Source: an uncultured Pelagibacteraceae bacterium
Lineage (GTDB): Bacteria > Pseudomonadota > Alphaproteobacteria > Pelagibacterales > Pelagibacteraceae
Assembly (NCBI GenBank): GCA_902592545.1
Contig: CACJFA010000001.1
Coordinates: forward strand, 1-64,000
Reading direction: 5' to 3'
DNA length: 64,000 bases
In this document: in pieces, positions 45,261 to 54,489 of the stretch
Layout: the number at the start of each line of letters is the position of its first letter
Position numbering within the stretch: position 1 is the first letter of the stretch
Position numbers and translations under genes: made by a program
The notes under the pieces: generated by a model
Told to the model about the DNA's origin: nothing
Database searches by the model: none
Seen by the model: only the letters and a program-made list of their open reading frames with translations

Positions 45261-45731
45261 TTTATTTTTATTGCTCATAGCAAACTTTTTATTTATTCTC
45301 CATCTAGACTCAGCTCGTACAATATAGCCACAACAGTTTTTTGATTTACATTTACAAGGAAATTGTTTGTAGTTTTCATCGTAACCAAATCCATAATCAC
45401 AAGTAAATTCCTCACCTTTTTTAATGTCCTTGATTGCTTTGACCCAAATTTTTAATCCTTTTCCATCGTAATCACAATTATTATCACAAGAATGGTTTAT
45501 TAAGCCTGCAGTATTCCATGGAAAATCTCCATCTAAATCGTATCTTTTATTTATTGTAAATAAATATATTGGTTTACTATTATCGTACTTATCAGAATTT
45601 TGTGTTTGTTTTTTCGTTATAAGTTTTCCAACATAGTTAATTATTTTGGTTCCCTCTTTAATGTCACGAGTTGCATAAAGTCCTCTACCTTTATTATCAA
45701 TTCCAGATCTTTTTATTTTATATAATTTCAT
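45240..45731 (-). CDS. SET-domain protein (putative lysine methyltransferase) with post-SET-like Cys cluster
   Basis: GRGLYATRDIKEGTKIINYVG, GLINHSCDNNC (NHSC), GEEFTCDYGFGYD, C-terminal CKCKSKNCCGYI. Confidence 0.88.
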   Translation of the reverse strand: MKLYKIKRSGIDNKGRGLYATRDIKEGTKIINYVGKLITKKQTQNSDKYDNSKPIYLFTINKRYDLDGDFPWNTAGLINHSCDNNCDYDGKGLKIWVKAIKDIKKGEEFTCDYGFGYDENYKQFPCKCKSKNCCGYIVRAESRWRINKKFAMSNKNKLIKNSK

Positions 45732-45765
45732 GAAGTTTTTTTATTTAGAGTTTTCTAAAGAATTA

Positions 45766-46695
45766 TCAATTAAATTCTAAAAGAGCATCAACGTGTCTTT
45801 TAGTGCTATCTCGAAGTGCATTAAGGTTATAACCGCCCTCTAAAATTGAAACAACTTTTCCATTACAAAACTTTTTAGAAGTCTCCAATATTCTTTTAGT
45901 AATAGTAAAATAATCCTCTGTTTTTAAATTAAATTGAGCGAGAGGGTCATCTTCATGGGCGTCAAAACCAGCGCTAATCAATATAAACTCTGGTCTAAAC
46001 TCTTCTAATTTTTTTAATACACGGTCAAATACGTTTAAATATTCTTCTGAACTTATGCCAGCTGGCAAAGGTATATTAAAGATATTGTTAAATTTACCTC
46101 TCTCTTGTTCTGAACCAGTTCCTGGGTAGTAGGGATATTGGTGAGTTGATATAAAAAGAACATTCTCATTTTCATAAAAAATATCCTGTGTTCCATTACC
46201 GTGATGTACATCAAAATCTATTATTGCAACTTTCTTATATTTATATTTTTTCAACAAATAATTTGCACCAATACTCACTGAATTTAAAATACAAAAACCA
46301 GCAGCCTTATTTTGTGAACTATGATGTCCAGGAGGTCGAACACTACAGAATGCATTTCTAAATTCTTTTTTTTCTACCCCATCAATTGCAGCAATTATTG
46401 ATCCAACTGCATCGAAAGTTGCGTCTTTGCTTCCAGGTGAAACGATTGTATCACCATCAAGTGAGGAGAAACCTTTTTTGGGGAAAGAACTTTTTACTAA
46501 ATTTAAATAATTATTTTCATGTGTGGTTAATAGAATATCATCTGAAACTTTAGATGGTTTCTTCCATATAAGATTTTTATTATTAAGTTTTTTAAAGTTT
46601 TCTACTATGACTGATACTCTAGCTATTTGTTCTGGATGCCCAGGACCTGTGTCATGATTTTGAGATGTATCTGATGTAATTAAGCCAGTTTTCAC
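45766..46695 (-). CDS. Histone deacetylase / acetoin utilisation family protein (GTG start)
   Basis: RPPGHHSSQNKAAGFCILNSVSIGANYL, IIDFDVHHGNGTQDIFY, ISAGFDAHEDDPLAQ, LEGGYN. Confidence 0.92.
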   Translation of the reverse strand: MKTGLITSDTSQNHDTGPGHPEQIARVSVIVENFKKLNNKNLIWKKPSKVSDDILLTTHENNYLNLVKSSFPKKGFSSLDGDTIVSPGSKDATFDAVGSIIAAIDGVEKKEFRNAFCSVRPPGHHSSQNKAAGFCILNSVSIGANYLLKKYKYKKVAIIDFDVHHGNGTQDIFYENENVLFISTHQYPYYPGTGSEQERGKFNNIFNIPLPAGISSEEYLNVFDRVLKKLEEFRPEFILISAGFDAHEDDPLAQFNLKTEDYFTITKRILETSKKFCNGKVVSILEGGYNLNALRDSTKRHVDALLEFN

Positions 46696-47849
46696 TTAAA
46701 GTAATTATCTAAGATTTTAGTATAAATTAAAGTTAATCTTTTCAAATCAGATAAGGACACACATTCCCCCACCTTATGCATGGTTTTTCCCACTAATCCA
46801 AATTCTAAACATGGAGCAATTTTTCTTATGAATCTAGCATCTGATGTTCCACCAGTTGTAGATAATTTAGGTTTAATTTTAGTAATCTTTTTAATTGTAT
46901 TTTGTATCATAAATGTAGTTTTGTTTGGCTTGGTTAAAAAGGCTTCACCAGAAACACTATATTCAATTTTATATTTTGATTTATTTTTATTACAAATTTG
47001 TTTTATTACTTTATTAATTTTATTCTTTAATTTGTAAGATGTGTGTTTGTTATTAAATCTAATATTAAAGGATGCGCTAGCCAATCCTGGAATTATATTA
47101 TCAGCTGAATTATCAATGTTAATTTTTGTTATTTCTAAATTTGTAGGTTGAAAATCTTTTGTTCCTTTATCAAATTTAATTTCTTTTAATTCTTTGAGTA
47201 TTTGAACTAAAGCAGTTGATGGATTGTTAGCTCTATTTGGGTAAGCGACATGACCCTGAATTCCTATGACAGATAATTTTCCAGTCATACTACCTCTACG
47301 ACCAATTTTTACCATTTCTCCTAATTTATTTGGATTCGTAGGCTCACCTACCAAACAAAAATCTATTTTTTCTTTTCTTTTTCTCAAATACTCAACAACT
47401 TTTTTCGTCCCATTAATTGCAATTCCTTCTTCGTCTCCAGTAATTAGAAGACTAATAGATCCACCAAATTTTTTATTTTCCCTAGAAAAATTACTTACTG
47501 CAGAAACAAATGCAGCTATTGAACTTTTCATATCATTTGCACCTCTGCCAATTAAGTATCCTTTCTTAACAGCAGGTTTAAAGGGATTAACAGTCCAATC
47601 ATTTAAATTACCAGGTGGTACCACATCTAAATGACCTGCATAACAAAAATTTGGACTTGCGGTACCAAGTCTTGCGTAAAGATTTTTTACAGGATAACTA
47701 TTTTTATCTTTGAACTCGAGAATTTTAGTTTTAAAGCCGATTTTTTTTAATTTTTTTTCTAAAAATTTAATAACACCGGCATCAGTTTTTGTAACAGATG
47801 GAAACCTAATTAGCTCTTTAGCTAATTGTAATTCATTTATTGTTGGCAT
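46692..47849 (-). CDS. dapE: Succinyl-diaminopimelate desuccinylase
   Basis: FCYAGHLDVVPPGNLNDWTVNPF, GRGANDMKSSIAAFVSA, GTSDARFI. Confidence 0.94.
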   Translation of the reverse strand: MPTINELQLAKELIRFPSVTKTDAGVIKFLEKKLKKIGFKTKILEFKDKNSYPVKNLYARLGTASPNFCYAGHLDVVPPGNLNDWTVNPFKPAVKKGYLIGRGANDMKSSIAAFVSAVSNFSRENKKFGGSISLLITGDEEGIAINGTKKVVEYLRKRKEKIDFCLVGEPTNPNKLGEMVKIGRRGSMTGKLSVIGIQGHVAYPNRANNPSTALVQILKELKEIKFDKGTKDFQPTNLEITKINIDNSADNIIPGLASASFNIRFNNKHTSYKLKNKINKVIKQICNKNKSKYKIEYSVSGEAFLTKPNKTTFMIQNTIKKITKIKPKLSTTGGTSDARFIRKIAPCLEFGLVGKTMHKVGECVSLSDLKRLTLIYTKILDNYFK

Positions 47850-47851
47850 GT

Positions 47852-48679
47852 TTAATCTCTTAAAAGATCGTTAACTGATGTTTTTGATCTTGTTTTTTCA
47901 TCAACTTGTTTAATAATTACTGCACAGCTTAAAGATGGTGCAGATGGATTATTTTTATCTGGTAAAGAACCTGGTACAACAACTGAGTATGGAGGAATTT
48001 TTCCGTAAGTAATTTCGCCTGTCGCCCTATTTACTATTTTAGTACTTTGTGTAATTAGCATACCCATACTTAATACAGAGCCTTCTCCAACTATTACACC
48101 TTCGACAACTTCTGACATCGCCCCAACAAAAACATTATCTTCAATAATTGTTGGTAATGCTTGAGCGGGTTCCAAGACGCCTCCAATTCCAGAACCTGCA
48201 GAGATATGACAATTTTTTCCAATCTGACAACAGCTTCCTGCACGACTAAACGTGTCCATCATCGTTCCCTCATCGATCCAGGCTCCGATATTTACATAAC
48301 AAGGCATCAACACTGCATTCTTTCCTATAAAAGATCCTTTTCTTACTGGCGAATTAGGCACCATTCTAAAACCAGCTTTTTCATGATCTTCTTTTGTCCA
48401 TCCAGCTGTTTTTCCTTTAAGTAAATGAGCTTTGTCATACCAGCTACTGTATGGACCATTTAAATTTTCCATTGGATACATTCTAAAGCTTAACATGATA
48501 GCTTTTTTTAAATGTTGATGTGTAACCCATTCACCATTTATCTTTTCAGCTACTCTTGCTTTTCCACTATCTAAATCATCAATAATTTGATTAACAGCAT
48601 CCTTTAATGATTTATCTGAATTTTGACTTACTTGGTCTTTATTTTCCCAAGCTTCATTTATAATTTTTTCTATACTCAT
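47852..48679 (-). CDS. dapD: 2,3,4,5-tetrahydropyridine-2,6-dicarboxylate N-succinyltransferase
   Basis: Left-handed beta-helix hexapeptide region GAWIDEGTMMDTFSRAGSCCQIGKNCHISAGSGIGGVLEPAQA. Confidence 0.96.
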   Translation of the reverse strand: MSIEKIINEAWENKDQVSQNSDKSLKDAVNQIIDDLDSGKARVAEKINGEWVTHQHLKKAIMLSFRMYPMENLNGPYSSWYDKAHLLKGKTAGWTKEDHEKAGFRMVPNSPVRKGSFIGKNAVLMPCYVNIGAWIDEGTMMDTFSRAGSCCQIGKNCHISAGSGIGGVLEPAQALPTIIEDNVFVGAMSEVVEGVIVGEGSVLSMGMLITQSTKIVNRATGEITYGKIPPYSVVVPGSLPDKNNPSAPSLSCAVIIKQVDEKTRSKTSVNDLLRD

Positions 48680-48683
48680 AATT

Positions 48684-49355
48684 TTATGAGTTTTTTAATA
48701 ACCTTATTTCTTTTAAAAATAAAGAAAGATTTTCTATTTTGTAATCAATGTATTCTTGATCAGACTCTTTTTTACCCCAGTATTCATCATTGATTAACCA
48801 AACTGTTTTTGCTCCTCTTTCTTTTCCAATTGAGAGATTTTTTGCGATATCTTCAATATAAAGTGTCTCAGTTGGATCAATTTGAAACTTTTTGATCATA
48901 AGATCAAATGCTTTTGCTTCAGGTTTTGGACTGTATTCAGCATCAACAATATCAAATACTCCATCAAATTGATCTTCAATTCCTAAGTGAGTAGTTATAT
49001 TTTTAACATGTTCTTTGCTACCATTTGTAAACACAAATTTGTTTAGATTAATATTTTCTAGCTCATTCCTTAAAGCAGTATCTTTTTCTAAAAAATCTAA
49101 ATTAATGTCATGTACGTATTCTAAAAATTCTCTTGGAGGTATATCGTGATGTATCATTAAACCATTGAGGCTGGTGTTATATTTGTGAAAATAATTTGTT
49201 TGTAATTCTTTTGCTTCTTTTAAATCTACATTTAATTTATTTGAAATATATTGAGTCATTTTTTTACTTACTTGACCAAATACTCCTTCAAGATCACTAT
49301 AGAGTACCCCATCACAATCAAATAATATGTTTTTGATATTCTTTAATTCTTTCAT
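48684..49355 (-). CDS. HAD-superfamily hydrolase (pyrimidine 5'-nucleotidase-like)
   Basis: LFDCDGVLYSD, FVFTNGSKEHV, PKPEAKAFD. Confidence 0.88.
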   Translation of the reverse strand: MKELKNIKNILFDCDGVLYSDLEGVFGQVSKKMTQYISNKLNVDLKEAKELQTNYFHKYNTSLNGLMIHHDIPPREFLEYVHDINLDFLEKDTALRNELENINLNKFVFTNGSKEHVKNITTHLGIEDQFDGVFDIVDAEYSPKPEAKAFDLMIKKFQIDPTETLYIEDIAKNLSIGKERGAKTVWLINDEYWGKKESDQEYIDYKIENLSLFLKEIRLLKNS

Positions 49356-50200
49356 TGTCTTATTAGGGTCCCAGAGCCCTTGTCAGAGAATATTTCCCAT
49401 AAACACGAATGTGGCTTTGTGCCATTGATTATACCAACTGCTGTTACACCATTATTTACTGCATCTAAGCATGCGTTTATTTTAGGTATCATACCTTCTG
49501 TAATAGTTTCATCTTTAATCATTTCAAGAACCTCAGATGAAGAAATTTCCTCTATCAATTTCTTATTTTTATCTAAAACACCATCAACATTCGTCATTAA
49601 CAATAGTCTTCTAGATTTTAAAGATTTTGCTATAGCCATTGCGGCAGTATCTCCATTAATATTATATGTTTGGTTTTCTTTACCTAATCCTAATGGAGAA
49701 ATTATAGGAATTTTATTTTGATTAATTATATTTAATATTTGTTCATTATTAATTTCATTTGGTATTCCTACGAATCCTAGCTCTTCCGCTTCTGGTATAG
49801 TTTTTATAATATTATTATTTTTTGTATGAATAGAGATTGCCTCTGTTCCTTTATTTTTTAAAGAATTAACAATGTCTTCATTAAAATCAATCAAAACAGA
49901 TTCAACAATATCAATTATATGTTTATCAGTTACTCTTAGTCCTCTTATAAATTTTGATTGAATATTTGATTTTTCTAGCTCTCTTTTAATTCTAGGTCCA
50001 CCACCATGAATTACCACAGTTGCAAGGCCCAATTTATTCAAAACACTAAGATCAGTTATAAAATTATTGAATACGTTTCTATCAATTAAAACGTTTCCAC
50101 CGTATTTAATTACAATTAAATCATTTTTGTATTTTTCAATATATTTAGTAACTTCATTAATTGGTGGCCCATCTTTAGGTAATATCTTTTCAAGGTCCAT
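49352..50200 (-). CDS. argB: Acetylglutamate kinase
   Basis: VIKYGGNVLIDR, VVIHGGGPRIKREL, YNINGDTAAMAIA. Confidence 0.96.
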   Translation of the reverse strand: MDLEKILPKDGPPINEVTKYIEKYKNDLIVIKYGGNVLIDRNVFNNFITDLSVLNKLGLATVVIHGGGPRIKRELEKSNIQSKFIRGLRVTDKHIIDIVESVLIDFNEDIVNSLKNKGTEAISIHTKNNNIIKTIPEAEELGFVGIPNEINNEQILNIINQNKIPIISPLGLGKENQTYNINGDTAAMAIAKSLKSRRLLLMTNVDGVLDKNKKLIEEISSSEVLEMIKDETITEGMIPKINACLDAVNNGVTAVGIINGTKPHSCLWEIFSDKGSGTLIRQ

Positions 50201-50217
50201 TTATTATTTTTTAATTA

Positions 50218-51897
50218 TTAGGTTACAGTTTTAACTGTTGTACGTTTCATTATTACAACCTGCTGAGCCATTGTTAAAATGTTATTAACTGTCCAATAAA
50301 TTACTAACCCACTTGGGAATGGTGCAAGAATTACTGTTAAAAATAATGGGAAGAACATAAATATTTTTGCTTGCATTGGATCTGTTGGAGCTGGATTTAA
50401 CTTCTGTTGTACCCACATAGATAACCCCATAGCAACTGGCCATGCTCCAATTACAAGGAAAGAAGGTACGTCATATGGAAACAATCCAAATAAATTAAAT
50501 ATAGAAGTAGGATCCTTAGCACTTAAATCCTGGATCCAACCATAAAAAGGCATATGACGCATTTCTATCGTTACAAATAAAACTTTATACAAAGCAAAAA
50601 ATACAGGTATTTGAATTAGAATGGGCAAACATCCAGACATGGGATTTACTTTTTCCTTCTTGTAAAGAGCCATCATTGCTTGTTGCAATTTCATCTTGTC
50701 ATCTTTGTGTACTTCCTTAAGTCTTGCCATCTCAGGCTGAAGAGCTTTCATTTTAGCCATGCTTCTGAATGAAAAATTAGCAAGTGGAAAAAATGCTACA
50801 CGAATACAAACAGTAACAGCAATAATTGCCAATCCATAGTTACCAAATATTTTAAAGAAATATTCTAAAGCAGTAAACAAAGGACGTGTTAAAAAGTATA
50901 AGAATCCCCAATCTATCGTAAGATCAAATTTATCAATTTTTAATGATTCTGCGTACCCATCAATTACATCAACTCTTTTTGCAGCTACTATTACTTGCAA
51001 GTTTTCTTCTATAGAGGAGTTTCCAGTTAACTCCAATGGTTCTGTTGTAACAAAGTTTATTCTATACTTGTTTTTGTAATCCATCGTAGTTTTAAATTCC
51101 TTTTTTCTTGGTGGAATTAGGGTTGATATGTAATATTTATCTCCTAGACCCAACCATCCTTTTTGGGCAGTTCTTGAAAACTTTTTCTCTTCAATATCAT
51201 CATAATCTTCCTCAATTAATTCTTCATCTAATGTAGCGATAGGGCCTTCATGAAGAATGTAAAAATCGGTTAAACCTTCTGGGATTTGATTTCTTATAAT
51301 TTGTCCATAAGAATAGAAGTCATAATTTTTATCAGTAGAATTTATAACTCTTTGTTTTATTGTGAATAAAAACTTATCATCTAATGCAATTTCTTTTTCA
51401 AAAGTGATCCCTTGATCATTAGTCCAACTTAGTTTTATAGGAGATTGATCAGTTAATTTATTATTTCCAGAAACTGACCAAATTGAATCTGCATTTGGAA
51501 TATCGATATTTTTATCAGTAGTTATAAAGCCACTTTCAATTATATAGCCTTCTTTAGAGCTTCGTGGTGCAAGAAATTTTACTTTTTCATTGCTTTCTAA
51601 ACTAACATTATATTCTTTGAAAGTTAGATCGTCTATTGCGGCCCCCTTTAATGAAATAGATCCAATAATACTTTGGTTCTCAAATTGAATTCTTTCGCTT
51701 TGTTGTAACGCTTCTTCTCGTGAAATTTCAGTTACATTTTCTTTTTGATCAAGACTAGGTGCATCTGAATTCTGTTCAGTCTTAGTTTTTTCAGTTAAAT
51801 TTTCTTTTGTTACAGGAGGTGGTGCAAAAAATAGCGAGTATAATATAATTACAGCAGCTGATAAACTTATTGCAGCAATTATATTTCGAGTTTCCAT
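50218..51897 (-). CDS. yidC: Membrane protein insertase YidC
   Basis: Large periplasmic domain and C-terminal core MKLQQAMMALYKKEKVNPMSGCLPILIQIPVFFALYKVL. Confidence 0.97.
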   Translation of the reverse strand: METRNIIAAISLSAAVIILYSLFFAPPPVTKENLTEKTKTEQNSDAPSLDQKENVTEISREEALQQSERIQFENQSIIGSISLKGAAIDDLTFKEYNVSLESNEKVKFLAPRSSKEGYIIESGFITTDKNIDIPNADSIWSVSGNNKLTDQSPIKLSWTNDQGITFEKEIALDDKFLFTIKQRVINSTDKNYDFYSYGQIIRNQIPEGLTDFYILHEGPIATLDEELIEEDYDDIEEKKFSRTAQKGWLGLGDKYYISTLIPPRKKEFKTTMDYKNKYRINFVTTEPLELTGNSSIEENLQVIVAAKRVDVIDGYAESLKIDKFDLTIDWGFLYFLTRPLFTALEYFFKIFGNYGLAIIAVTVCIRVAFFPLANFSFRSMAKMKALQPEMARLKEVHKDDKMKLQQAMMALYKKEKVNPMSGCLPILIQIPVFFALYKVLFVTIEMRHMPFYGWIQDLSAKDPTSIFNLFGLFPYDVPSFLVIGAWPVAMGLSMWVQQKLNPAPTDPMQAKIFMFFPLFLTVILAPFPSGLVIYWTVNNILTMAQQVVIMKRTTVKTVT

Positions 51898-52148
51898 TAT
51901 TTATTATCCTTCATTTCTTTTTTAACTGGATCAAACCCTTCACCACCCCCTAAAAATTTTATTGGATGGCAGGATAAAATTCTTTTTATACTCATAAATA
52001 AACCTTTAAAAAAACCATATTCTTTTAAAGCATCTATGCTGTATTCAGAACATGTTGGTAAATATCTACAAGAATGTCCCAATAATGGACTAATCAAATA
52101 TTTATAGGCTTTGATAAATTTAATTAAAATTAAAGTAAATATATTCAT
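51897..52148 (-). CDS. yidD: Membrane protein insertion efficiency factor YidD
   Basis: [27 protein letters not shown]...[16 protein letters not shown]. Confidence 0.96.
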   Translation of the reverse strand: MNIFTLILIKFIKAYKYLISPLLGHSCRYLPTCSEYSIDALKEYGFFKGLFMSIKRILSCHPIKFLGGGEGFDPVKKEMKDNK

Positions 52149-52489
52149 TATTTTATTTTAGCAAAATCCTGAAAAAGAGTTTCTTTTATAATTTTGTATT
52201 CATTATTTAGCATAGAAGACTTAGCTATAACAAGAAATGAATAATCAAAGTTTATCTCAACTTTTTTAACAGCTTCATTCATGATGTTTCTTAATCTTCT
52301 TTTAATTTTATTTCTCTTTACTGCATTACCAATTTTTTTTTTAGTCACAAAGCTAATATTTAGTCTTTTTTTATCTTTATTTAGTAATTTTCCAAAAAAA
52401 ATAGTTACGTATTTATTTGTAATCTTTTTTTGTTTAAGTAAATTTTTAAATTCTTCGTTTTTTGAAAGAGCAAGTATTTTGCTTTTCAT
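52148..52489 (-). CDS. rnpA: Ribonuclease P protein component
   Basis: [27 protein letters not shown]. Confidence 0.94.
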   Translation of the reverse strand: MKSKILALSKNEEFKNLLKQKKITNKYVTIFFGKLLNKDKKRLNISFVTKKKIGNAVKRNKIKRRLRNIMNEAVKKVEINFDYSFLVIAKSSMLNNEYKIIKETLFQDFAKIK

Positions 52490-52493
52490 TATT

Positions 52494-52634
52494 CTATATA
52501 GAAACAGTTAGTGATTTTCTTCCTCTTGCTCTTCTTCTAGCCAAAAGCTTTTTACCACCTTTAGTTTTCATTTTTGAACGAAAGCCGTGTTTTCGAGCTC
52601 TTTTTTTATTTGAGGGTTGATAAGTTCTTTTCAT
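52494..52634 (-). CDS. rpmH: 50S ribosomal protein L34 (46 aa)
   Basis: Own reverse-strand translation [46 protein letters not shown]; below the ORF-track length cutoff. Confidence 0.97.
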   Translation of the reverse strand: MKRTYQPSNKKRARKHGFRSKMKTKGGKKLLARRRARGRKSLTVSI

Positions 52635-52730
52635 AATTAGATTTGATATAGTTTTTTATAATTTTGCACCTTTATATTAGTAATAATTAAAATAGCAAAT
52701 AGAAGATTAAGCATTAAAATAAGAAGAATC

Positions 52731-53453
52731 ATGGAAAATACAAAAAAAATTAAATTATTTATTGGATTGTCCTATTTGTTAATTGTTTGCTTATTTTTAT
52801 ATTTCTTTTTTTCAAAATTTAGTCTCGCAGAAATTACATCCTATGATTTTCTAAGAGATAACAAATCTTATTTTTTTGAACTCAAAAAATCTAACTTATT
52901 TTTAATTTCTATTATTTTTTTAGCATTAACTATTCTTTGGGTTTTCCCCTTTTTAGGATTTGGATCTCCAGTTGCTTTAATGGGTGGTTTTATATTTGGA
53001 AAATGGATAGGTACACTTGTTGTTGTTTTGGGCCTGAGTATTGGTGCTACTTTTTTGTATATTTTTGGAAATTATTTTTTAAAACAGCTTATTAGAGAAA
53101 AGTTTTTAAATAAGTTTCAAAACTTGGAGATAAAATTTAAGCAATCTGAATTTATTTATTTATTAGTTTACCGTTTTATAGGTGGCATACCTTGGCAGCT
53201 GAGTTGTCTCTTACCAACCCTATTTAATGTTAAGGTTATAAATTTTTTCTTTGCTACATTGATTGGAATAATTCCTCAAATTTTTTTAGCAGTTTCTATT
53301 GGGAGTGGATTAGAAAAAATTATAGACCAAAATGCTGAAGTACCTGGAATAACCGATATAATATTTTCACCTGACATATATGTTCCTATTACAGCTTTCT
53401 TTATTTTAATTCTGATCACGATACTTTTGAGAAAGTTTTTTTATAGAAATTAG
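52731..53453 (+). CDS. TVP38/TMEM64 (VTT-domain) membrane protein
   Basis: Multi-TM; FGSPVALMGGFIFGKWIGT and VYRFIGGIPWQLSCLLPTLFNVKVINFFFATLIGIIP. Confidence 0.85.
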   Translation: MENTKKIKLFIGLSYLLIVCLFLYFFFSKFSLAEITSYDFLRDNKSYFFELKKSNLFLISIIFLALTILWVFPFLGFGSPVALMGGFIFGKWIGTLVVVLGLSIGATFLYIFGNYFLKQLIREKFLNKFQNLEIKFKQSEFIYLLVYRFIGGIPWQLSCLLPTLFNVKVINFFFATLIGIIPQIFLAVSIGSGLEKIIDQNAEVPGITDIIFSPDIYVPITAFFILILITILLRKFFYRN

Positions 53454-53527
53454 TGGTGCTCCCACCCTGTACTGACCAGGGAACTAGTCATTACCAATGA
53501 CTTGTTATACCATTTAACTACAGGAGC
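53454..53527 (-). tRNA. tRNA-Thr(GGT), with encoded CCA
   Basis: Reverse-strand cloverleaf GCTCCTG-TA-GTTAAATGGTATAAC-A-AGTCA-TTGGTAA-TGACT-AGTT-CCCTG-GTCAGTA-CAGGG-TGGGAGC-A-CCA; T-loop unusual. Confidence 0.85.
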
Positions 53528-53627
53528 TTAGAGACAAATTGTATTTTATTGATAATAAAGCATTTTTTTCAAATTATTGCCTTAATTTTTTGATGAATAT
53601 GATTTATATCTATTTTAGGAAAATGTT

Positions 53628-53828
53628 ATGGGAATTCATTACGATTACAAATCAACTAAAAGTAATAAGCTTATGGAAAAGCAAGCTAAAAGAGAGAGAA
53701 AGCTTGCTGAAAAAAAAGCTAAACGTTTAGCTAAAGAAGGCTCAAAAAAAGAAGAGGAAAAAGCACCTACACTAGATCCCAATAAACCAATTTCTTTAGA
53801 TTTTCTGACTAACCCAAACAAAGAATGA
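53628..53828 (+). CDS. Small basic hypothetical protein (66 aa)
   Basis: ORF MGIHYDYKSTKSNKLMEKQAKRERKLAEKKAKRL...; compact spacing in a dcd-murA operon. Confidence 0.65.
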   Translation: MGIHYDYKSTKSNKLMEKQAKRERKLAEKKAKRLAKEGSKKEEEKAPTLDPNKPISLDFLTNPNKE

Positions 53829-53926
53829 GTTCAAAAGAAAAAAATGAGCGTTTAAGCTTGGCGCTTAGAAAAAATTTGAAGAAAAGAAAAATTTTCCAAA
53901 AAAAAAATAAAAAGAAAAATAAATAA
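53825..53926 (+). CDS. Lys/Arg-rich microprotein (33 aa)
   Basis: [37 protein letters not shown] overlap with the upstream ORF and TAATG overlap with dcd; not in the ORF track. Confidence 0.6.
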   Translation: MSSKEKNERLSLALRKNLKKRKIFQKKNKKKNK

Positions 53927-54486
53927 TGTCAATTCAACCTGATTCTTGGATTAAAAAAATGTGCAAGGAGCACAATATGATAGAGCCATTTTTGGATCAT
54001 CAAGTTTCTGAAGGAAAAATTTCTTATGGATTAAGTAGTATGGGATACGATGTAAGAATCTCTGATGAATATAGGATATTTACTAATGTAAATAGTTCTT
54101 TGGTTGATCCAAAGAATTTCTCTGATGATAATTTTATAGAACGAAAAGGACCACACTGTATTATTCCACCAAATTCATTTGTATTAGCTAAAACAGTAGA
54201 ATATTTTAGAATACCAAAAGATGTTTTATGTATTTGTGTTGGAAAAAGTACTTATGCAAGAACAGGAATTATTTGTAATGTTACACCAATTGAAAATGAA
54301 TTTGAGGGCAATATTGTAATTGAGCTAAGTAATACAACACCTAATCCTGCAAAAATTTATTCAAACGAGGGAATAGCACAATTTTTATTTTTTAAATCAG
54401 ATACTCAGCCAGAAACAACTTATAAATCAAAGAACGGTAAATATCAGGGCCAAACCACAATTCAAGTTGCTAAGATTAAAAAGTAA
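53926..54486 (+). CDS. dcd: dCTP deaminase
   Basis: [48 protein letters not shown]. Confidence 0.96.
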   Translation: MSIQPDSWIKKMCKEHNMIEPFLDHQVSEGKISYGLSSMGYDVRISDEYRIFTNVNSSLVDPKNFSDDNFIERKGPHCIIPPNSFVLAKTVEYFRIPKDVLCICVGKSTYARTGIICNVTPIENEFEGNIVIELSNTTPNPAKIYSNEGIAQFLFFKSDTQPETTYKSKNGKYQGQTTIQVAKIKK

Positions 54487-54489
54487 TTT

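Noticed and set aside
53539-53730. 63-aa + strand ORF overlapping the small basic protein
   Set aside because: Competes with 53628..53828, which is coupled to the downstream genes; composition looks random AT-rich.
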